Origin: Aliishimia sp965656085
GTDB lineage: Bacteria > Pseudomonadota > Alphaproteobacteria > Rhodobacterales > Rhodobacteraceae
Assembly: GCA_965656085.1 (NCBI GenBank)
Contig: CBFHJA010000006.1
Coordinates: 60,692 to 124,691 of the forward strand
DNA length: 64,000 nt
Direction of reading: 5' to 3'
A program made the translations under genes and the position numbers. A model generated the notes under the pieces. The model was not told where the DNA came from. It worked only from the letters and a program-made list of their open reading frames with translations, and searched no databases. Shown here piece by piece: positions 51,874 to 61,593 of the stretch (positions are counted from its first letter, which is position 1; each line of letters begins with the position of its first letter).

Positions 51874-53672
51874 GCGAGGGGCTCGAAAACGGGTATGAAG
51901 TCGAAGCTGCGCACATCGACCAGGCCCAGATCGGACAGTCGCAATTCCGGGATCACGACGAGGGCCAGAAGCGAGTGCTGCATGTTGGCGTTGTTCAGTG
52001 TGCAGCCGCAATCGCGCATCGCCGCGATCAACGCGTCGGCCTTGGCGGCGACCTCGGTTGCGGGGCTGTCGGACATCAACCCGGCGATCGGCAAGGCAAC
52101 CAGCGCCTGCTCTGTGCCGTCCTTGTAGAGGCACATGCCGCCGCCCACTTCGGCCAATCGGTTCGCCGCCAGCGCCATTTCCGTGCGGTCCGTGCCGACG
52201 ACGATCATGTGGTGACTGTCATGGGCCACGGTAGAGGCCAGCGCCATCTTGCCCTGATAGCCGAAGCCCGACACGAAGGCATTGGTGACGCCCCCGGTGG
52301 CGCGGTGGCGCTCGACAAGCGCGATCTGGCAGGTGTCGCCGTCAGGTTCCACAAGGCCGTCTTGCACCCGCAAATCTCTTTGTAGAGCCTTTGTCGGCGC
52401 CTGATTTTCCACCACGCCGATCACATTGGCGCGCACCGCGTTGGCGCCTTCCGGGGCCTTGATCTCGAAATCCTGTGCGGTGAGGGCATGGCCGAGATGC
52501 ACGGTCTGCCGCGCGGTGTCCGGCCAGTCGTAATGCGGGCACTCGGTGGCCAATTCGCCTTTGATAGAGACTGTTTTTCCGCGCGCGATGACCTGTTCGA
52601 TTGGCAGCGTCCGCAAATCGGAGGTCAGGATCACATCTGCGCGGCGGCCCGGCGTGAGCGAGCCAAGTTCGCGTTCCAGCCCGAAATGGATTGCTGTGTT
52701 CACCGTGGCCATTTGCAGTGCCACCAGCGGGTCGCAGCCGCAGTCGATGGCGTGGCGCACCACGCGGTTCATGTGGCCTTCGTTCACCAGCGTGCCAGAG
52801 TGGCAATCATCGGTGCAGAGGATGAAGTTGCGCGGATCGAGACCCTTCTCGGTGATCGCGGTGATCTGGCTCTCCACATCGTACCATGCAGAGCCCAGCC
52901 GCAGCATGGCGCGCATCCCTTGACGGGTGCGCGCAATCGCGTCTGCCTCGCAGGTGCCCTCATGGTCGTCTGCTGGGCCGCCAGCCACATAGGCTGCGAA
53001 ATCAGGCCCTAAATTTGGGGAAGCGTAGTGTCCACCCACGGTCTTGCCCGCCGCTTGCGTGGCGGCGATCTCCGCGAGCATCTTGGGATCGGCATGGGCG
53101 ACGCCGGGGAAATTCATCATCTCACCGAGGCCGATAATGCCGGGCCATGTCATCGCCTCGGCCACGTCTTCGGGGGTGATCTCGTAGCCAGTGGTCTCCA
53201 GCCCCGGCGCAGAGGGCGCGCAGGAGGGCATTTGCGTGAAGATGTTGATCGGTTGCAGCAGGGCCTCGTCATGCATCATGCGCACGCCCGCAAGGCCAAG
53301 GACATTGGCGATCTCGTGGGGGTCTGTGAACATGGTCGTGGTGCCATGGGGGATCACCGCACGGGCGAATTCGGCAGGCGTGAGCATGCCGCTTTCGATA
53401 TGCATGTGCCCGTCGCAGAGGCCGGGGATCATGTAGCGCCCGTCCGCGTCGATGATCTCGGTCTGCGGGCCAGTGCAATAGGATGCATCGGGCACCACGC
53501 AGGCGATCCGGCCCTTGGCGATGGCGATGTCATGGCCGGGCAGGATTTCACGTGTGTGGACGTTCACCCATGTGCCGCCTTTGATCACGGTTTCGGCAGG
53601 CGCGCGACCGGCTGCGACGGTGATCAGATCGGCCGCAACGTCTTGCCAGGCGGGGACTGTTTTGTGAGTCAT
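51870..53672 (-). CDS. ade: Adenine deaminase
   Basis: A 600-aa amidohydrolase, adenine to hypoxanthine. Metal motif IPGLCDGHMHIESGMLTPAE, then GLGEMMNFPGVAHAD, LCTDDCHSGTLVNEGHMNRV, and the C-terminal HDSHHMIVVGTDRTEMALAA. It uses the adenine released by AMP nucleosidase in the same operon. Two AT-rich motifs lie inside: TTTGATAGAGACTGTTTTT (plus, 52560) and TTTAGGGCCTGATTT (minus, near 53000). Confidence 0.95.
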   Translation of the reverse strand: MTHKTVPAWQDVAADLITVAAGRAPAETVIKGGTWVNVHTREILPGHDIAIAKGRIACVVPDASYCTGPQTEIIDADGRYMIPGLCDGHMHIESGMLTPAEFARAVIPHGTTTMFTDPHEIANVLGLAGVRMMHDEALLQPINIFTQMPSCAPSAPGLETTGYEITPEDVAEAMTWPGIIGLGEMMNFPGVAHADPKMLAEIAATQAAGKTVGGHYASPNLGPDFAAYVAGGPADDHEGTCEADAIARTRQGMRAMLRLGSAWYDVESQITAITEKGLDPRNFILCTDDCHSGTLVNEGHMNRVVRHAIDCGCDPLVALQMATVNTAIHFGLERELGSLTPGRRADVILTSDLRTLPIEQVIARGKTVSIKGELATECPHYDWPDTARQTVHLGHALTAQDFEIKAPEGANAVRANVIGVVENQAPTKALQRDLRVQDGLVEPDGDTCQIALVERHRATGGVTNAFVSGFGYQGKMALASTVAHDSHHMIVVGTDRTEMALAANRLAEVGGGMCLYKDGTEQALVALPIAGLMSDSPATEVAAKADALIAAMRDCGCTLNNANMQHSLLALVVIPELRLSDLGLVDVRSFDFIPVFEPLA

Positions 53673-53776
53673 GGCAGAAGTGTTTCGCGAATTGCGAAAG
53701 GGCGCAAGCGGTTAAAGCTAGACTCAGGCAAATATATCAGCAAGTCTGACCTTGTTTTGAGAGGGAGGGCGTTCAG

Positions 53777-54208
53777 ATGGACTACGAAACGGTCGATGCC
53801 GAGAGTTTCGGCGCCAGTTTGCAGGGGATCGGGCTCAACCTACTGGTGCGGGATGTTTTGGCCGAATGTGCCTTTTTAGAGGCAGTTTTCGGGATGAAGG
53901 CGCATCAAGCCACCAAGGATTTTGCGATCATCACCCACGGAGCGGCGGTGTTTCAGTTGCACAGCGACGGAACCTATCATTCGCACCCGCTGCTTGGTCT
54001 CCTGCCGGAAGGGCCGCCGCGTGGGGCCGGGATCGAAATCAGGCTCTACGGCACCGATCCGGACAGTGCTGCCGCGCGGGCCGAGGCCGCAGGGGCAACC
54101 GTGCTCGACGCCGCGACGAACAAGCCGCACGGGCTGCGCGAGGCCTATATTCTGTGCGAGAACGGCTATGCTTGGGTCCCGTCCGTTCCGAAGCCGGCAG
54201 CGCCATAG
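53777..54208 (+). CDS. VOC family (glyoxalase/dioxygenase fold) protein
   Basis: A 143-aa single VOC domain: GIGLNLLVRDVLAECAFLEA, then VFGMKAHQATKDFAIITHGA, and AAGATVLDAATNKPHGLREA near the end, the usual beta-alpha-beta-beta-beta pattern. Enzymatic role unknown. GAGAGGGAGGG lies just before the ATG. The 3' end overlaps the convergent LysR gene by 43 bp, and the frame holds a TTTTTAGAGGC motif at 53873. Confidence 0.82.
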   Translation: MDYETVDAESFGASLQGIGLNLLVRDVLAECAFLEAVFGMKAHQATKDFAIITHGAAVFQLHSDGTYHSHPLLGLLPEGPPRGAGIEIRLYGTDPDSAAARAEAAGATVLDAATNKPHGLREAYILCENGYAWVPSVPKPAAP

Positions 54209-55071
54209 AACGCCGCAAGTTCGCGACGCAACCATCCTGTGAAGGCTTGGGCCTGTGGCATCGCTTGGGCTTGCGGCGTTTGGATCAGGTAATAGGCCTC
54301 TTGCATCGGGGCGCGGTGCGCAAAGGGGGCAATAAGCAGGCCTTGGGTGATCAGGCGCCGCGCAATGGCGTCGTGGGCAAGGCACAGCCCGTTTCCCGCC
54401 ATCGCGGCAGCGAGGGCCACCGAATACGTCGAGGCATAGGTGACAGGTGGGTTTGGCCAGTTTAGACCCTGTTCTTCGGCCCAGACTGCCCATGTGCCCA
54501 TCATGTTCATGCAGTCGAACAGAGGCTGCTCGGCGAGCGTATCGAGCGTCACCGCGTGGCCCGGGGCGCGGACCGGGTAATACACGTCGCGCGCGATCAG
54601 CTCGGCATGGACCATGTCTGAAGGCCGCAGCGAAAAGCGGATCTCCACATCCGCACCTTGTGCCATATCGCGCGGTTCCCAAAGCTCCGTCGTGATTTGC
54701 AACCGCAGGTCCGGATGCGCCTGCGCCAGCTTGCCGAGACGCGGGGCGAGCCAATGGATCGCGAAGGTCAGGTTGCACTGGACCCGCAACACATCTCCAT
54801 GTGGCTGCGTGACCGCGCGGGTGCCTTGCGCAAGAGTGCGGAAGGCGTCGCGCACCACTGGCAGATAGGACAGACCGGTCTGCGTCAGTTCGAGCGCGCG
54901 CGCCCGGCGGTGGAACAGCGGTGCGCCCATGAACGCTTCGAGGGACTTGATCTGCTGAGAGACCGCGCTTTGGGTCATGTTGAGATCGCGCGCCGCGCCG
55001 GTAAAGGACAGGTTGCGGGCGGAGGCTTCGAAGGCGCGGAGCCAGTTCAGCGGCGGCAGATCACTTTTCAT
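54166..55071 (-). CDS. LysR family transcriptional regulator (GcvA-like)
   Basis: A 301-aa regulator with an N-terminal wHTH (LRAFEASARNLSFTGAARDL, NMTQSAVSQQIKSLEAFMGA) and a periplasmic-binding-type effector domain. Sequence style is that of the GcvA/AmpR subgroup. It diverges from the aldolase gene at 55181 with a 109-bp space, so it most likely controls the plus-strand gene series that follows. The ATG at 55071 fits the conserved N-terminus. Confidence 0.9.
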   Translation of the reverse strand: MKSDLPPLNWLRAFEASARNLSFTGAARDLNMTQSAVSQQIKSLEAFMGAPLFHRRARALELTQTGLSYLPVVRDAFRTLAQGTRAVTQPHGDVLRVQCNLTFAIHWLAPRLGKLAQAHPDLRLQITTELWEPRDMAQGADVEIRFSLRPSDMVHAELIARDVYYPVRAPGHAVTLDTLAEQPLFDCMNMMGTWAVWAEEQGLNWPNPPVTYASTYSVALAAAMAGNGLCLAHDAIARRLITQGLLIAPFAHRAPMQEAYYLIQTPQAQAMPQAQAFTGWLRRELAAFYGAAGFGTDGTQA

Positions 55072-55180
55072 AATCAATCTATAAGCTGAGCTACTGCCCA
55101 GAGGCAAAATTATTCGTTGGTCACGGCGCGACCTGCGAGGCACCATCGCGCGTGACATGAAACCAAGGGGAGTCCGTCAC

Positions 55181-55936
55181 ATGACCGTCACCAACCTGCG
55201 CCCGAATATGGATTACTGGCAGGAGCGCGTCGACATGGCCGCCGCCTTCCGCTGGACCGCCCGTTTGAACATGCATGAGGCAGTGGCGAACCACTTCTCG
55301 CTCTCGGTCAACGAGGACGGCACGCAATTCCTGATGAACCCGAACCAGAAGCATTTCTCGCGCATCAAGGCGAGCGACTTGCTCTTGCTCGACGCAAACG
55401 ATCCCGAGACGATGGAAGGCCCCGACGCGCCCGACCCGACCGCGTGGGGGCTGCACGGCTCGCTGCACCGCCTCTGCCCGCACGCGCGCTGTGCCATGCA
55501 TGTCCATTCGATCCACGCCACCGTGCTCGCCAGCCTCGCCGACAGCCGCCTTTTGCCCATCGATCAGAATACCGCGATCTTCTTCAACCGCTATGCGATT
55601 GACGAGCAATATGGGGGCCTCGCTTTCGAGGAAGAGGGCAAACGCTGCGCCGAATTGCTCGCCGATCCGAAGAAGAAGGTGCTGATCATGGGCAATCATG
55701 GGGTGATGGTGATTGGCGACAGTGTGGCGGAGACCTTCAACAGGATGTACTATTTTGAGCGTGCGGCCGAGACCTATATCCGCGCGCTGCAAACCGGCCA
55801 AAAGCTCCGCGTGCTCTCGGACGAGATCGCCGAAAAGGCCGCGCAGGAGCAGGAAGGCTATCCCGGGCAGGCAGATAAGCATTTGTCGGAACTCAAGGCG
55901 ATTCTCGATGATGACGGCAGCGACTACGCTTCCTGA
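55181..55936 (+). CDS. Class II aldolase/adducin family protein
   Basis: A 251-aa zinc-dependent aldolase-type protein. Metal His residues are in CAMHVHSIHATVLASL and KVLIMGNHGVMVIGDSVAET; the N-terminal MHEAVANHFSLSVN is the family motif. Close relatives cleave or epimerise sugar phosphates or act on hydroxy acids; substrate unknown. The ATG at 55181 has GGGGAG 8 nt upstream, and an ATG eight codons earlier lacks one. Confidence 0.87.
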   Translation: MTVTNLRPNMDYWQERVDMAAAFRWTARLNMHEAVANHFSLSVNEDGTQFLMNPNQKHFSRIKASDLLLLDANDPETMEGPDAPDPTAWGLHGSLHRLCPHARCAMHVHSIHATVLASLADSRLLPIDQNTAIFFNRYAIDEQYGGLAFEEEGKRCAELLADPKKKVLIMGNHGVMVIGDSVAETFNRMYYFERAAETYIRALQTGQKLRVLSDEIAEKAAQEQEGYPGQADKHLSELKAILDDDGSDYAS

Positions 55937-55980
55937 AACCTGTTTTTCGGGATGGTTTGGCTGTTGAGAGAGGCCACGCG

Positions 55981-56940
55981 ATGAGCGAGTGGAACCACAC
56001 ACCGGATTTACCGCTGCGGGTGAACCCGCTTTTCGAACGCCCGCTCATCTGGAGGGACGTGGTGATGTGGTATGTCGGGGCCTGGCTGCCGCTCACGGCA
56101 AACGGGGCCATCGTGCTGCTCGCGGTGCTGTCATATCTGACCTTCAGCCCCTCCCTCGCGGAGGCCGCCGTGCCGGGGCTTTGGATGGTGGAGATCCTGC
56201 TTCGGAATGCCGTGATCGTGGCGCTGCTTGCTGGCACGTTGCACTACGTCTTTCACGGCGCCAAGGCGCAGGGGCTGGATCACAAATACGACAAGCGCCC
56301 TTTTCCGCGCGTGGGGCGTGCGTTCACGATGGGCGATCAGCTCAAGGACAATGTGTTCTGGACGATGTGCTCGGCGGTGCCGATCTGGTCGGCCTATGAA
56401 ATCCTGATCTGGATGGGACTCGCTCATGGCTGGGTGACACCGACCAGTTTTGCCACGCATCCTGTGTGGTTCGTGGCGGTGTTCTTCTTGATCCCGATCT
56501 GGGAGAGCTTCTATTTCTACTGGATTCACCGGCTCCTGCACCTGCCGATCTTTTACCGCTTTCACGCCCTGCACCACCGCAACACCGATATCGGGCCGTG
56601 GTCGGGCCTGTCGATGCATCCCGTGGAGCATCTGTTCTATTTCGGCACGGCGCTGATCCATTTCGTGGTGCCGACGCATCCGCTGCATGTGATTGCGCAT
56701 CTGATGTTCTATGGGCTCTACGCGATCACCACGCATACGGGCTTCGAGGGTGTTTGGGCCGGTGGGCGGAAACGGCTGCATTTGGGCAATTTCCATCACC
56801 AGATGCATCACCGCTATTTCGAGTGCAATTACGGCACGCTCGAAGTGCCATGGGACACGCTTTTCGGCACGTTCCATGATGGCACGCCTGAGGCCAAGGC
56901 GGCGATGCGCGAACGGCTCAAGGAGCACAAACGCGCATGA
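55981..56940 (+). CDS. Sterol desaturase / fatty acid hydroxylase superfamily membrane protein
   Basis: A 319-aa membrane diiron oxygenase. The histidine clusters are WIHRLLHLPIFYRFHALHHR and the pair HLGNFHHQMHHRYFECNYGT near the C-terminus, with several hydrophobic segments (about 30-60, 75-95, 155-180). Lipid or hydrophobic substrate; position between an aldolase and a sulfatase gives no direct clue. Its stop overlaps the sulfatase start (ATGA). Confidence 0.88.
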   Translation: MSEWNHTPDLPLRVNPLFERPLIWRDVVMWYVGAWLPLTANGAIVLLAVLSYLTFSPSLAEAAVPGLWMVEILLRNAVIVALLAGTLHYVFHGAKAQGLDHKYDKRPFPRVGRAFTMGDQLKDNVFWTMCSAVPIWSAYEILIWMGLAHGWVTPTSFATHPVWFVAVFFLIPIWESFYFYWIHRLLHLPIFYRFHALHHRNTDIGPWSGLSMHPVEHLFYFGTALIHFVVPTHPLHVIAHLMFYGLYAITTHTGFEGVWAGGRKRLHLGNFHHQMHHRYFECNYGTLEVPWDTLFGTFHDGTPEAKAAMRERLKEHKRA

Positions 56941-58319
56941 ACGTTCTTTTTCTGATGGTCGACGAGATGGCATGGTGGGCGCTCGGCCATGTGAGTCCGG
57001 ACATCCACACGCCCAATATCGACCGGCTCGCGGCGCGCGGTCAGCGCTTCACGCAGGCCTATACCCCGTTGCCGATTTGCGTGCCTGCGCGGGCGGCGAT
57101 TGCGACAGGGCGCGAGGTGCGTGAAACGGGCTGCTGGTCCAGCGCCGAGGCCTATGACGGCACAGTGCGCGGCTGGGCCCATGCGGTGCGGGATGCGGGA
57201 ATGGACTGCGTGTCCTTTGGCAAGTTGCATTACCTCAATAGCGAGGTCGATACCGGATTTTCCCGGCAGGTGGAGGCGCTGCACATTCCCGGTGGCGTGG
57301 GCTGGACGCGTGGGCTCTTGCGCAAACCGCTCTGCGACTATGCCCCGACGCCCGAGCTTGCGGAACATATCGGGCCGGGCTCGACCGCCTATCACGAGTT
57401 TGACCGCCGGGTTGCGGCGGCGGCGTGCAGCTGGCTTGCGGAGCCTGCGCGCAAGGATGCACCATGGTGCGCCTTCGTGTCCTTTCTGTCGCCGCATTAT
57501 CCGCTGATTGCGCCGCCGGAGGATTTGGCGCGCTATCGTGCGACAGATTATGAAGCGGAAGCCGAGACCGTGCCGGATCATCCCGTCTTGCAGCAAATGT
57601 GGGAGTTCTGGGACCACGACCGGTACTTCACGCCCGAAAGGCGCGGCGTGGCCCATGCCAGCTACCGCGCTCTTTGCACCTTCGTGGATCGTGAAGTAGG
57701 CCGGGTGTTGGACGCGCTGGAGCAAAGCGGGCAGGCGGAGGACACGCTGGTGCTCTTCACCTCCGATCATGGCGACATGATGGGCCAGCACGGGTTCTGG
57801 GTGAAATCGGTGATGTATGACAGCTCCGCGCGGGTGCCGCTGATCATGGCGGGGCCGGGCATTGGGCCGGGCGCGTGGGAGGCGCCGGTGAGCCTGATCG
57901 ACTTTGCGCCGACGATCTGCGGGGCCTTGGGGGTGACATGCGAGGGCGCGTCCGGTGTGGATCTGATGGCGCCGCTGCCGGACCGGGCGGTGCTGTCGGA
58001 GTATCACGATGGCGGCGCGCCTGTCGGGATCACAATGCTGCGTTGGGATCGCTGGAAACTGGTGCACTACGCCGAAGGACAGCCGCCGCAACTATTTGAT
58101 ATGGACGCCGATCCCGAGGAGCGCACCGATCTGCATCAATCGGACCCGGATGTGCTGGCTGAGGGCATGGCGCGCCTGACCGCAGTCATGGACCCGAACG
58201 CTGTGAATGCACAAGCGCATGCGGATCAATCGGCCAAAATCGACGCTCTCGGGGGCCGCGATGCGATCCTCGATATGGACCAATGGAACTACACCCCGGC
58301 GGAAGGGGCAGAAGGATAA
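56937..58319 (+). CDS. Sulfatase family hydrolase
   Basis: A 460-aa alkaline-phosphatase-superfamily sulfatase or phosphonate monoester hydrolase. The formylglycine motif is ICVPARAAIATGR with Cys48; metal motifs are VDEMAWW near the N-terminus and LFTSDHGDMMGQHGFW. No signal peptide, so it should act in the cytosol, and the type resembles choline-sulfatase and PMH enzymes. It needs a formylglycine-generating enzyme, not in the window. Coupled to the hydroxylase upstream. Confidence 0.89.
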   Translation: MNVLFLMVDEMAWWALGHVSPDIHTPNIDRLAARGQRFTQAYTPLPICVPARAAIATGREVRETGCWSSAEAYDGTVRGWAHAVRDAGMDCVSFGKLHYLNSEVDTGFSRQVEALHIPGGVGWTRGLLRKPLCDYAPTPELAEHIGPGSTAYHEFDRRVAAAACSWLAEPARKDAPWCAFVSFLSPHYPLIAPPEDLARYRATDYEAEAETVPDHPVLQQMWEFWDHDRYFTPERRGVAHASYRALCTFVDREVGRVLDALEQSGQAEDTLVLFTSDHGDMMGQHGFWVKSVMYDSSARVPLIMAGPGIGPGAWEAPVSLIDFAPTICGALGVTCEGASGVDLMAPLPDRAVLSEYHDGGAPVGITMLRWDRWKLVHYAEGQPPQLFDMDADPEERTDLHQSDPDVLAEGMARLTAVMDPNAVNAQAHADQSAKIDALGGRDAILDMDQWNYTPAEGAEG

Positions 58320-58323
58320 TCCC

Positions 58324-59484
58324 ATGCAATACGGCCTGACAGAAGAGCAGGAGATGATCGCAAGCACCGTGCGGAGCTTTGTCGAGAAGGAAATCTACCC
58401 GCATGAGGAGCTTGTGGAGCGCACCAGTGAGGTGCCGCAGGAGATCGCCGAGGAGATCAAGCGCAAGACCATCGAGCTTGGGTTCTATGCCTGTAACTTC
58501 CCCGAAAGTGTTGGGGCGGCAGGGCTCAACCATGTGGAGTTTGCGCTGGTGGAGCGCGAGCTGGGGCGGGGGTCGATGGCGCTCAACCACTTCTTCGGAC
58601 GGCCCCAGAACATCCTGATGGCCTGCGAAGGCGAGCAAATCGAGCGCTACCTGATGCCCGCCGTGCGCGGCGAGCGGATGGACGCGCTCGCCATGACGGA
58701 ACCCGGGGCCGGGTCGGACGTGCGCGGCATGAAATGCGCGGCGGTGCGCGATGGCGGTGACTGGGTTGTGAACGGGACGAAGCATTTCATCTCCGGGGCC
58801 GATCACGCGGATTTCCTGATCGTCTTCGTGGCCACAGGAGAGGACCAGACACTGAAAGGACCAAAGAAGCGGATTACCTGTTTTCTCGTTGATCGCGGCC
58901 ATCCCGGTTTCACGATCCGCGACGGGTACAAATCCGTCAGCCACCGGGGCTACAAGAACATGATCCTCGAATTCGACGATTGCCGCCTTCCAGACAGTGC
59001 CGTGCTCGGCGAGGTCGATGGCGGGTTCGAGGTGATGAACACATGGCTCTATGCCACGCGGATCACCGTGGCGACCATGAGCGTGGGGCGGGCTCGGCGT
59101 GTGTTCGACTATGCGCTGGACTATGCCGCCAGCCGGGAGCAATTCGGCCAGCCCATCGGCAAGTTTCAGGGCGTGAGCTTCCAGCTTGCGGACATGATCA
59201 CGGAGATCGACGCGGGTGACCTGCTGACCCTCGCGGCGGCCGATCGGCTCGACAAGGGGCTGCCCGCCAATCGCGAGATCGCCTCGGCCAAGCTCTATGC
59301 CAGCGAGATGCTCGCGCGAGTTACGGATGCGGCGATCCAGATCCATGGCGGGATGGGGCTGATGGACGACTATCCGCTGGAGCGGTTCTGGCGCGATGCG
59401 CGGGTGGAGCGGATCTGGGACGGGACGTCGGAGATTCAGCGTCACATCATCAGTCGGGATCTCTTGCGGACCCTTGGTGCATGA
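58324..59484 (+). CDS. Acyl-CoA dehydrogenase family protein
   Basis: A 386-aa flavoprotein that desaturates an acyl-CoA. FAD motifs: LAMTEPGAGSDVRGMKCAAV, WVVNGTKHFISGADHADFLI, and the C-terminal QIHGGMGLMDDYPLERFWRD. In the usual YEGTSEIQR site the sequence is WDGTSEIQR, so the position of the common catalytic Glu holds Asp. It starts 4 bp after the sulfatase stop. With the CoA synthetase and CaiD-like enzyme it makes a CoA-linked catabolic route. Confidence 0.9.
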   Translation: MQYGLTEEQEMIASTVRSFVEKEIYPHEELVERTSEVPQEIAEEIKRKTIELGFYACNFPESVGAAGLNHVEFALVERELGRGSMALNHFFGRPQNILMACEGEQIERYLMPAVRGERMDALAMTEPGAGSDVRGMKCAAVRDGGDWVVNGTKHFISGADHADFLIVFVATGEDQTLKGPKKRITCFLVDRGHPGFTIRDGYKSVSHRGYKNMILEFDDCRLPDSAVLGEVDGGFEVMNTWLYATRITVATMSVGRARRVFDYALDYAASREQFGQPIGKFQGVSFQLADMITEIDAGDLLTLAAADRLDKGLPANREIASAKLYASEMLARVTDAAIQIHGGMGLMDDYPLERFWRDARVERIWDGTSEIQRHIISRDLLRTLGA

Positions 59485-59519
59485 ACGGAGTTCGAATGGG
59501 CTGCGCCAATAGGGTGGAT

Positions 59520-59573
59520 GCGAGGGCTCTGCCCTCGCGCTCCCGAGGTATTTTTAACCCAAAGAAAACCAAG
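59520..59573. repeat. Palindromic extragenic-type repeat, copy B
   Basis: GCGAGGGC-TCT-GCCCTCGC stem-loop (59520-59538) followed by GCTCCCGAGGTATTTTTAAC and CCAAAGAAAACC, the same layout as 40892-40942. It ends at CCAAGG, which then serves as the ribosome-binding site of the acyl-CoA synthetase gene. Confidence 0.7.
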
Positions 59574-59581
59574 GACGCGCG

Positions 59582-61591
59582 ATGCGGGACCTGATGCGCC
59601 TGTTCAAGGCCCGGTCTATCGCGGTCGTTGGCGGTGGCGCATGGTGCGCGTCGATCATCGGGGCCGCCCGCCGGATCGGCTACACTGGGGACATCTTTCC
59701 CGTGCACCCGAGCGGCAAAGAAATCGCCGGGCTCTCTGCGGTCAAATCTCTGCGCGACTGGCCTGGGCAGATCGATGGCGCGTTCATCGGTGTGAACCGG
59801 CACGCGACGCTCGGTATTGTCTCCGAACTGCGCGATCTTGGCGCGGGCGGTGCGATCTGCTTTGCCTCAGGCTTTTCGGAAGCGGCGGCGGAGGATGGCG
59901 GCAGCACCGATTTGCAGGCCGATCTCGTCGCGCGGGCGGGCCATATGCCCATATTAGGGCCCAATTGCTACGGGTTCATCAATGCGCTGGACCGGGTCGC
60001 GATCTGGCCGGACCAGCACGGGATGGAGCCCGTCGAGCGCGGTGTCGCGATCTTGACGCAAAGCTCCAACATCGCGATCAACCTGACCATGCAAACCCGC
60101 GCGCTTCCCATCGCCTATATGGTGACGTGCGGAAACATGGCTCAGACCACGCAAGCGCAGATCGCCCTTGATCTGTTGGACGATCCACGGGTGACGGTGA
60201 TCGGGCTGCATATCGAAGGCTTCGGCGATACGGCTTTGTGGCACAGGCTCGCGGTGAAGGCAGCCAAGCGGGGCGTGCCCTTGGTTGCGATCAAGGTGGG
60301 GCGGTCGGAGCAGGCGCAGCACGCGACCGTCTCACATACGGCGTCGCTGGCGGGCAGCGATGCCGGTGCGGAGGCGCTTCTATCGCGGCTTGGGATTGCC
60401 CGCGTGGACGACCTGCCGACATTTCTCGAAACGCTCAAGCTCCTGCACGTCGCGGGGCGCTTGCCCAGCAACACGATCAGTTCGATCAGCTGCTCGGGCG
60501 GCGAGGCCAGCCTGATCGCCGACCTCGCGGGGCATCGCGATCTGGTTGTGCCGCCGCTGACACAAGAGCAGAAACAGGCGCTAAAGGATGCTTTAGGGCC
60601 GATGGTTGCCCTCGCCAATCCGCTCGACTACCACACCTATATTTGGCGCGATGCGGCAGCAATGACAGCGGCATGGCGTCCGATGGCGGCACCGCATATC
60701 GGGCTCACCCTGATCATCGTCGACTACCCTCTTACCGATGCCAGCGACTGGGTTTGCGCCACAGAGGCCGCGTTGGCGGTACGTGCGCAGACCGGGCGGC
60801 CTGTCGCTGTGGTGGCCAGTTTGCCGGAACTGATGCCGCGTGACATCGCCAAGCAGTTGATCGCCGGGGGCGTGGTGCCGCTTCAGGGGATGCGTGAAGC
60901 TCTGTGTGCGGCGGAAGCAGCAAGCCGGTCTTTGTCACTCAACCTCGGTCCGCCGCTTCCGAGCGGTGTTGTTGAGACGGAGCAGGTTCTCACAGAGGCC
61001 CACGCGAAATACGCGCTGTCAGCCTATGATCTCGACCTGCCGCGCCGTGCAACCGCTGATTTGGCCGCGTTAGAGACTGCTGCGCGCGCCCTACAACCTC
61101 CTTTAGCGCTGAAAGGGCTGGGGCTTGCCCATAAGTCGGAGGCCGGGGCCGTTGCGCTTGGGCTCGCGTCGCACGAGCTCACGCCTGCAGCGCGCGCGAT
61201 GCAGGCAGACCGCTTTCTCGTGGAGGAAATGGTCACTGATGCCGTGGCCGAACTTCTTGTCGGTGTCACGCGCGATCCTGCGCATGGGATGGTCCTCACA
61301 CTGGCTGCGGGCGGCGTTCTGACCGAAATCTTGCAGGACAGTACGAGTCTGATCCTGCCGGTGCGCGCTGACGATGTCGAACAGGCTCTAAACAGGCTCA
61401 AAATCGCTCAGCTTCTGGACGGTTTCCGGGGAAAGCCGCCGGCCAGCCGGCCCGCAATCGTGGCCGCCGTTATGGCGGTTCAGGACTATGTCATGGATCA
61501 CCATGCCGTCCTCGGTGAAGTTGAAATTAACCCCTTGATGTGTACGCCTACCCGTGCGGTGGCTGTAGATGCTCTGATCCGAAAGGTGTGA
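59582..61591 (+). CDS. ADP-forming acetate/acyl-CoA synthetase family protein
   Basis: A 669-aa fused-subunit CoA ligase. CoA-binding domain at the N-terminus (SIAVVGGGAWCASIIGAARR, ILGPNCYGFINAL), succinyl-CoA-synthetase-like middle with the phospho-His in TVSHTASLAGSDAG, and a C-terminal ATP-grasp domain (LVEEMVTDAVAELLVGVTRD, GEVEINPLM). Activates an unknown acid, or runs in the ATP-forming direction. Two further TTAGAG-type motifs are inside (61069 plus, 61379 minus). The dehydratase gene follows with 2 bp. Confidence 0.9.
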   Translation: MRDLMRLFKARSIAVVGGGAWCASIIGAARRIGYTGDIFPVHPSGKEIAGLSAVKSLRDWPGQIDGAFIGVNRHATLGIVSELRDLGAGGAICFASGFSEAAAEDGGSTDLQADLVARAGHMPILGPNCYGFINALDRVAIWPDQHGMEPVERGVAILTQSSNIAINLTMQTRALPIAYMVTCGNMAQTTQAQIALDLLDDPRVTVIGLHIEGFGDTALWHRLAVKAAKRGVPLVAIKVGRSEQAQHATVSHTASLAGSDAGAEALLSRLGIARVDDLPTFLETLKLLHVAGRLPSNTISSISCSGGEASLIADLAGHRDLVVPPLTQEQKQALKDALGPMVALANPLDYHTYIWRDAAAMTAAWRPMAAPHIGLTLIIVDYPLTDASDWVCATEAALAVRAQTGRPVAVVASLPELMPRDIAKQLIAGGVVPLQGMREALCAAEAASRSLSLNLGPPLPSGVVETEQVLTEAHAKYALSAYDLDLPRRATADLAALETAARALQPPLALKGLGLAHKSEAGAVALGLASHELTPAARAMQADRFLVEEMVTDAVAELLVGVTRDPAHGMVLTLAAGGVLTEILQDSTSLILPVRADDVEQALNRLKIAQLLDGFRGKPPASRPAIVAAVMAVQDYVMDHHAVLGEVEINPLMCTPTRAVAVDALIRKV

Positions 61592-61593
61592 CA

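Noticed and set aside
54461..54476. Frameshift in the LysR gene at the AT-rich stretch
   Set aside because: The reading frame stays open through it and the effector domain continues normally; it is an instance of the recurrent motif.
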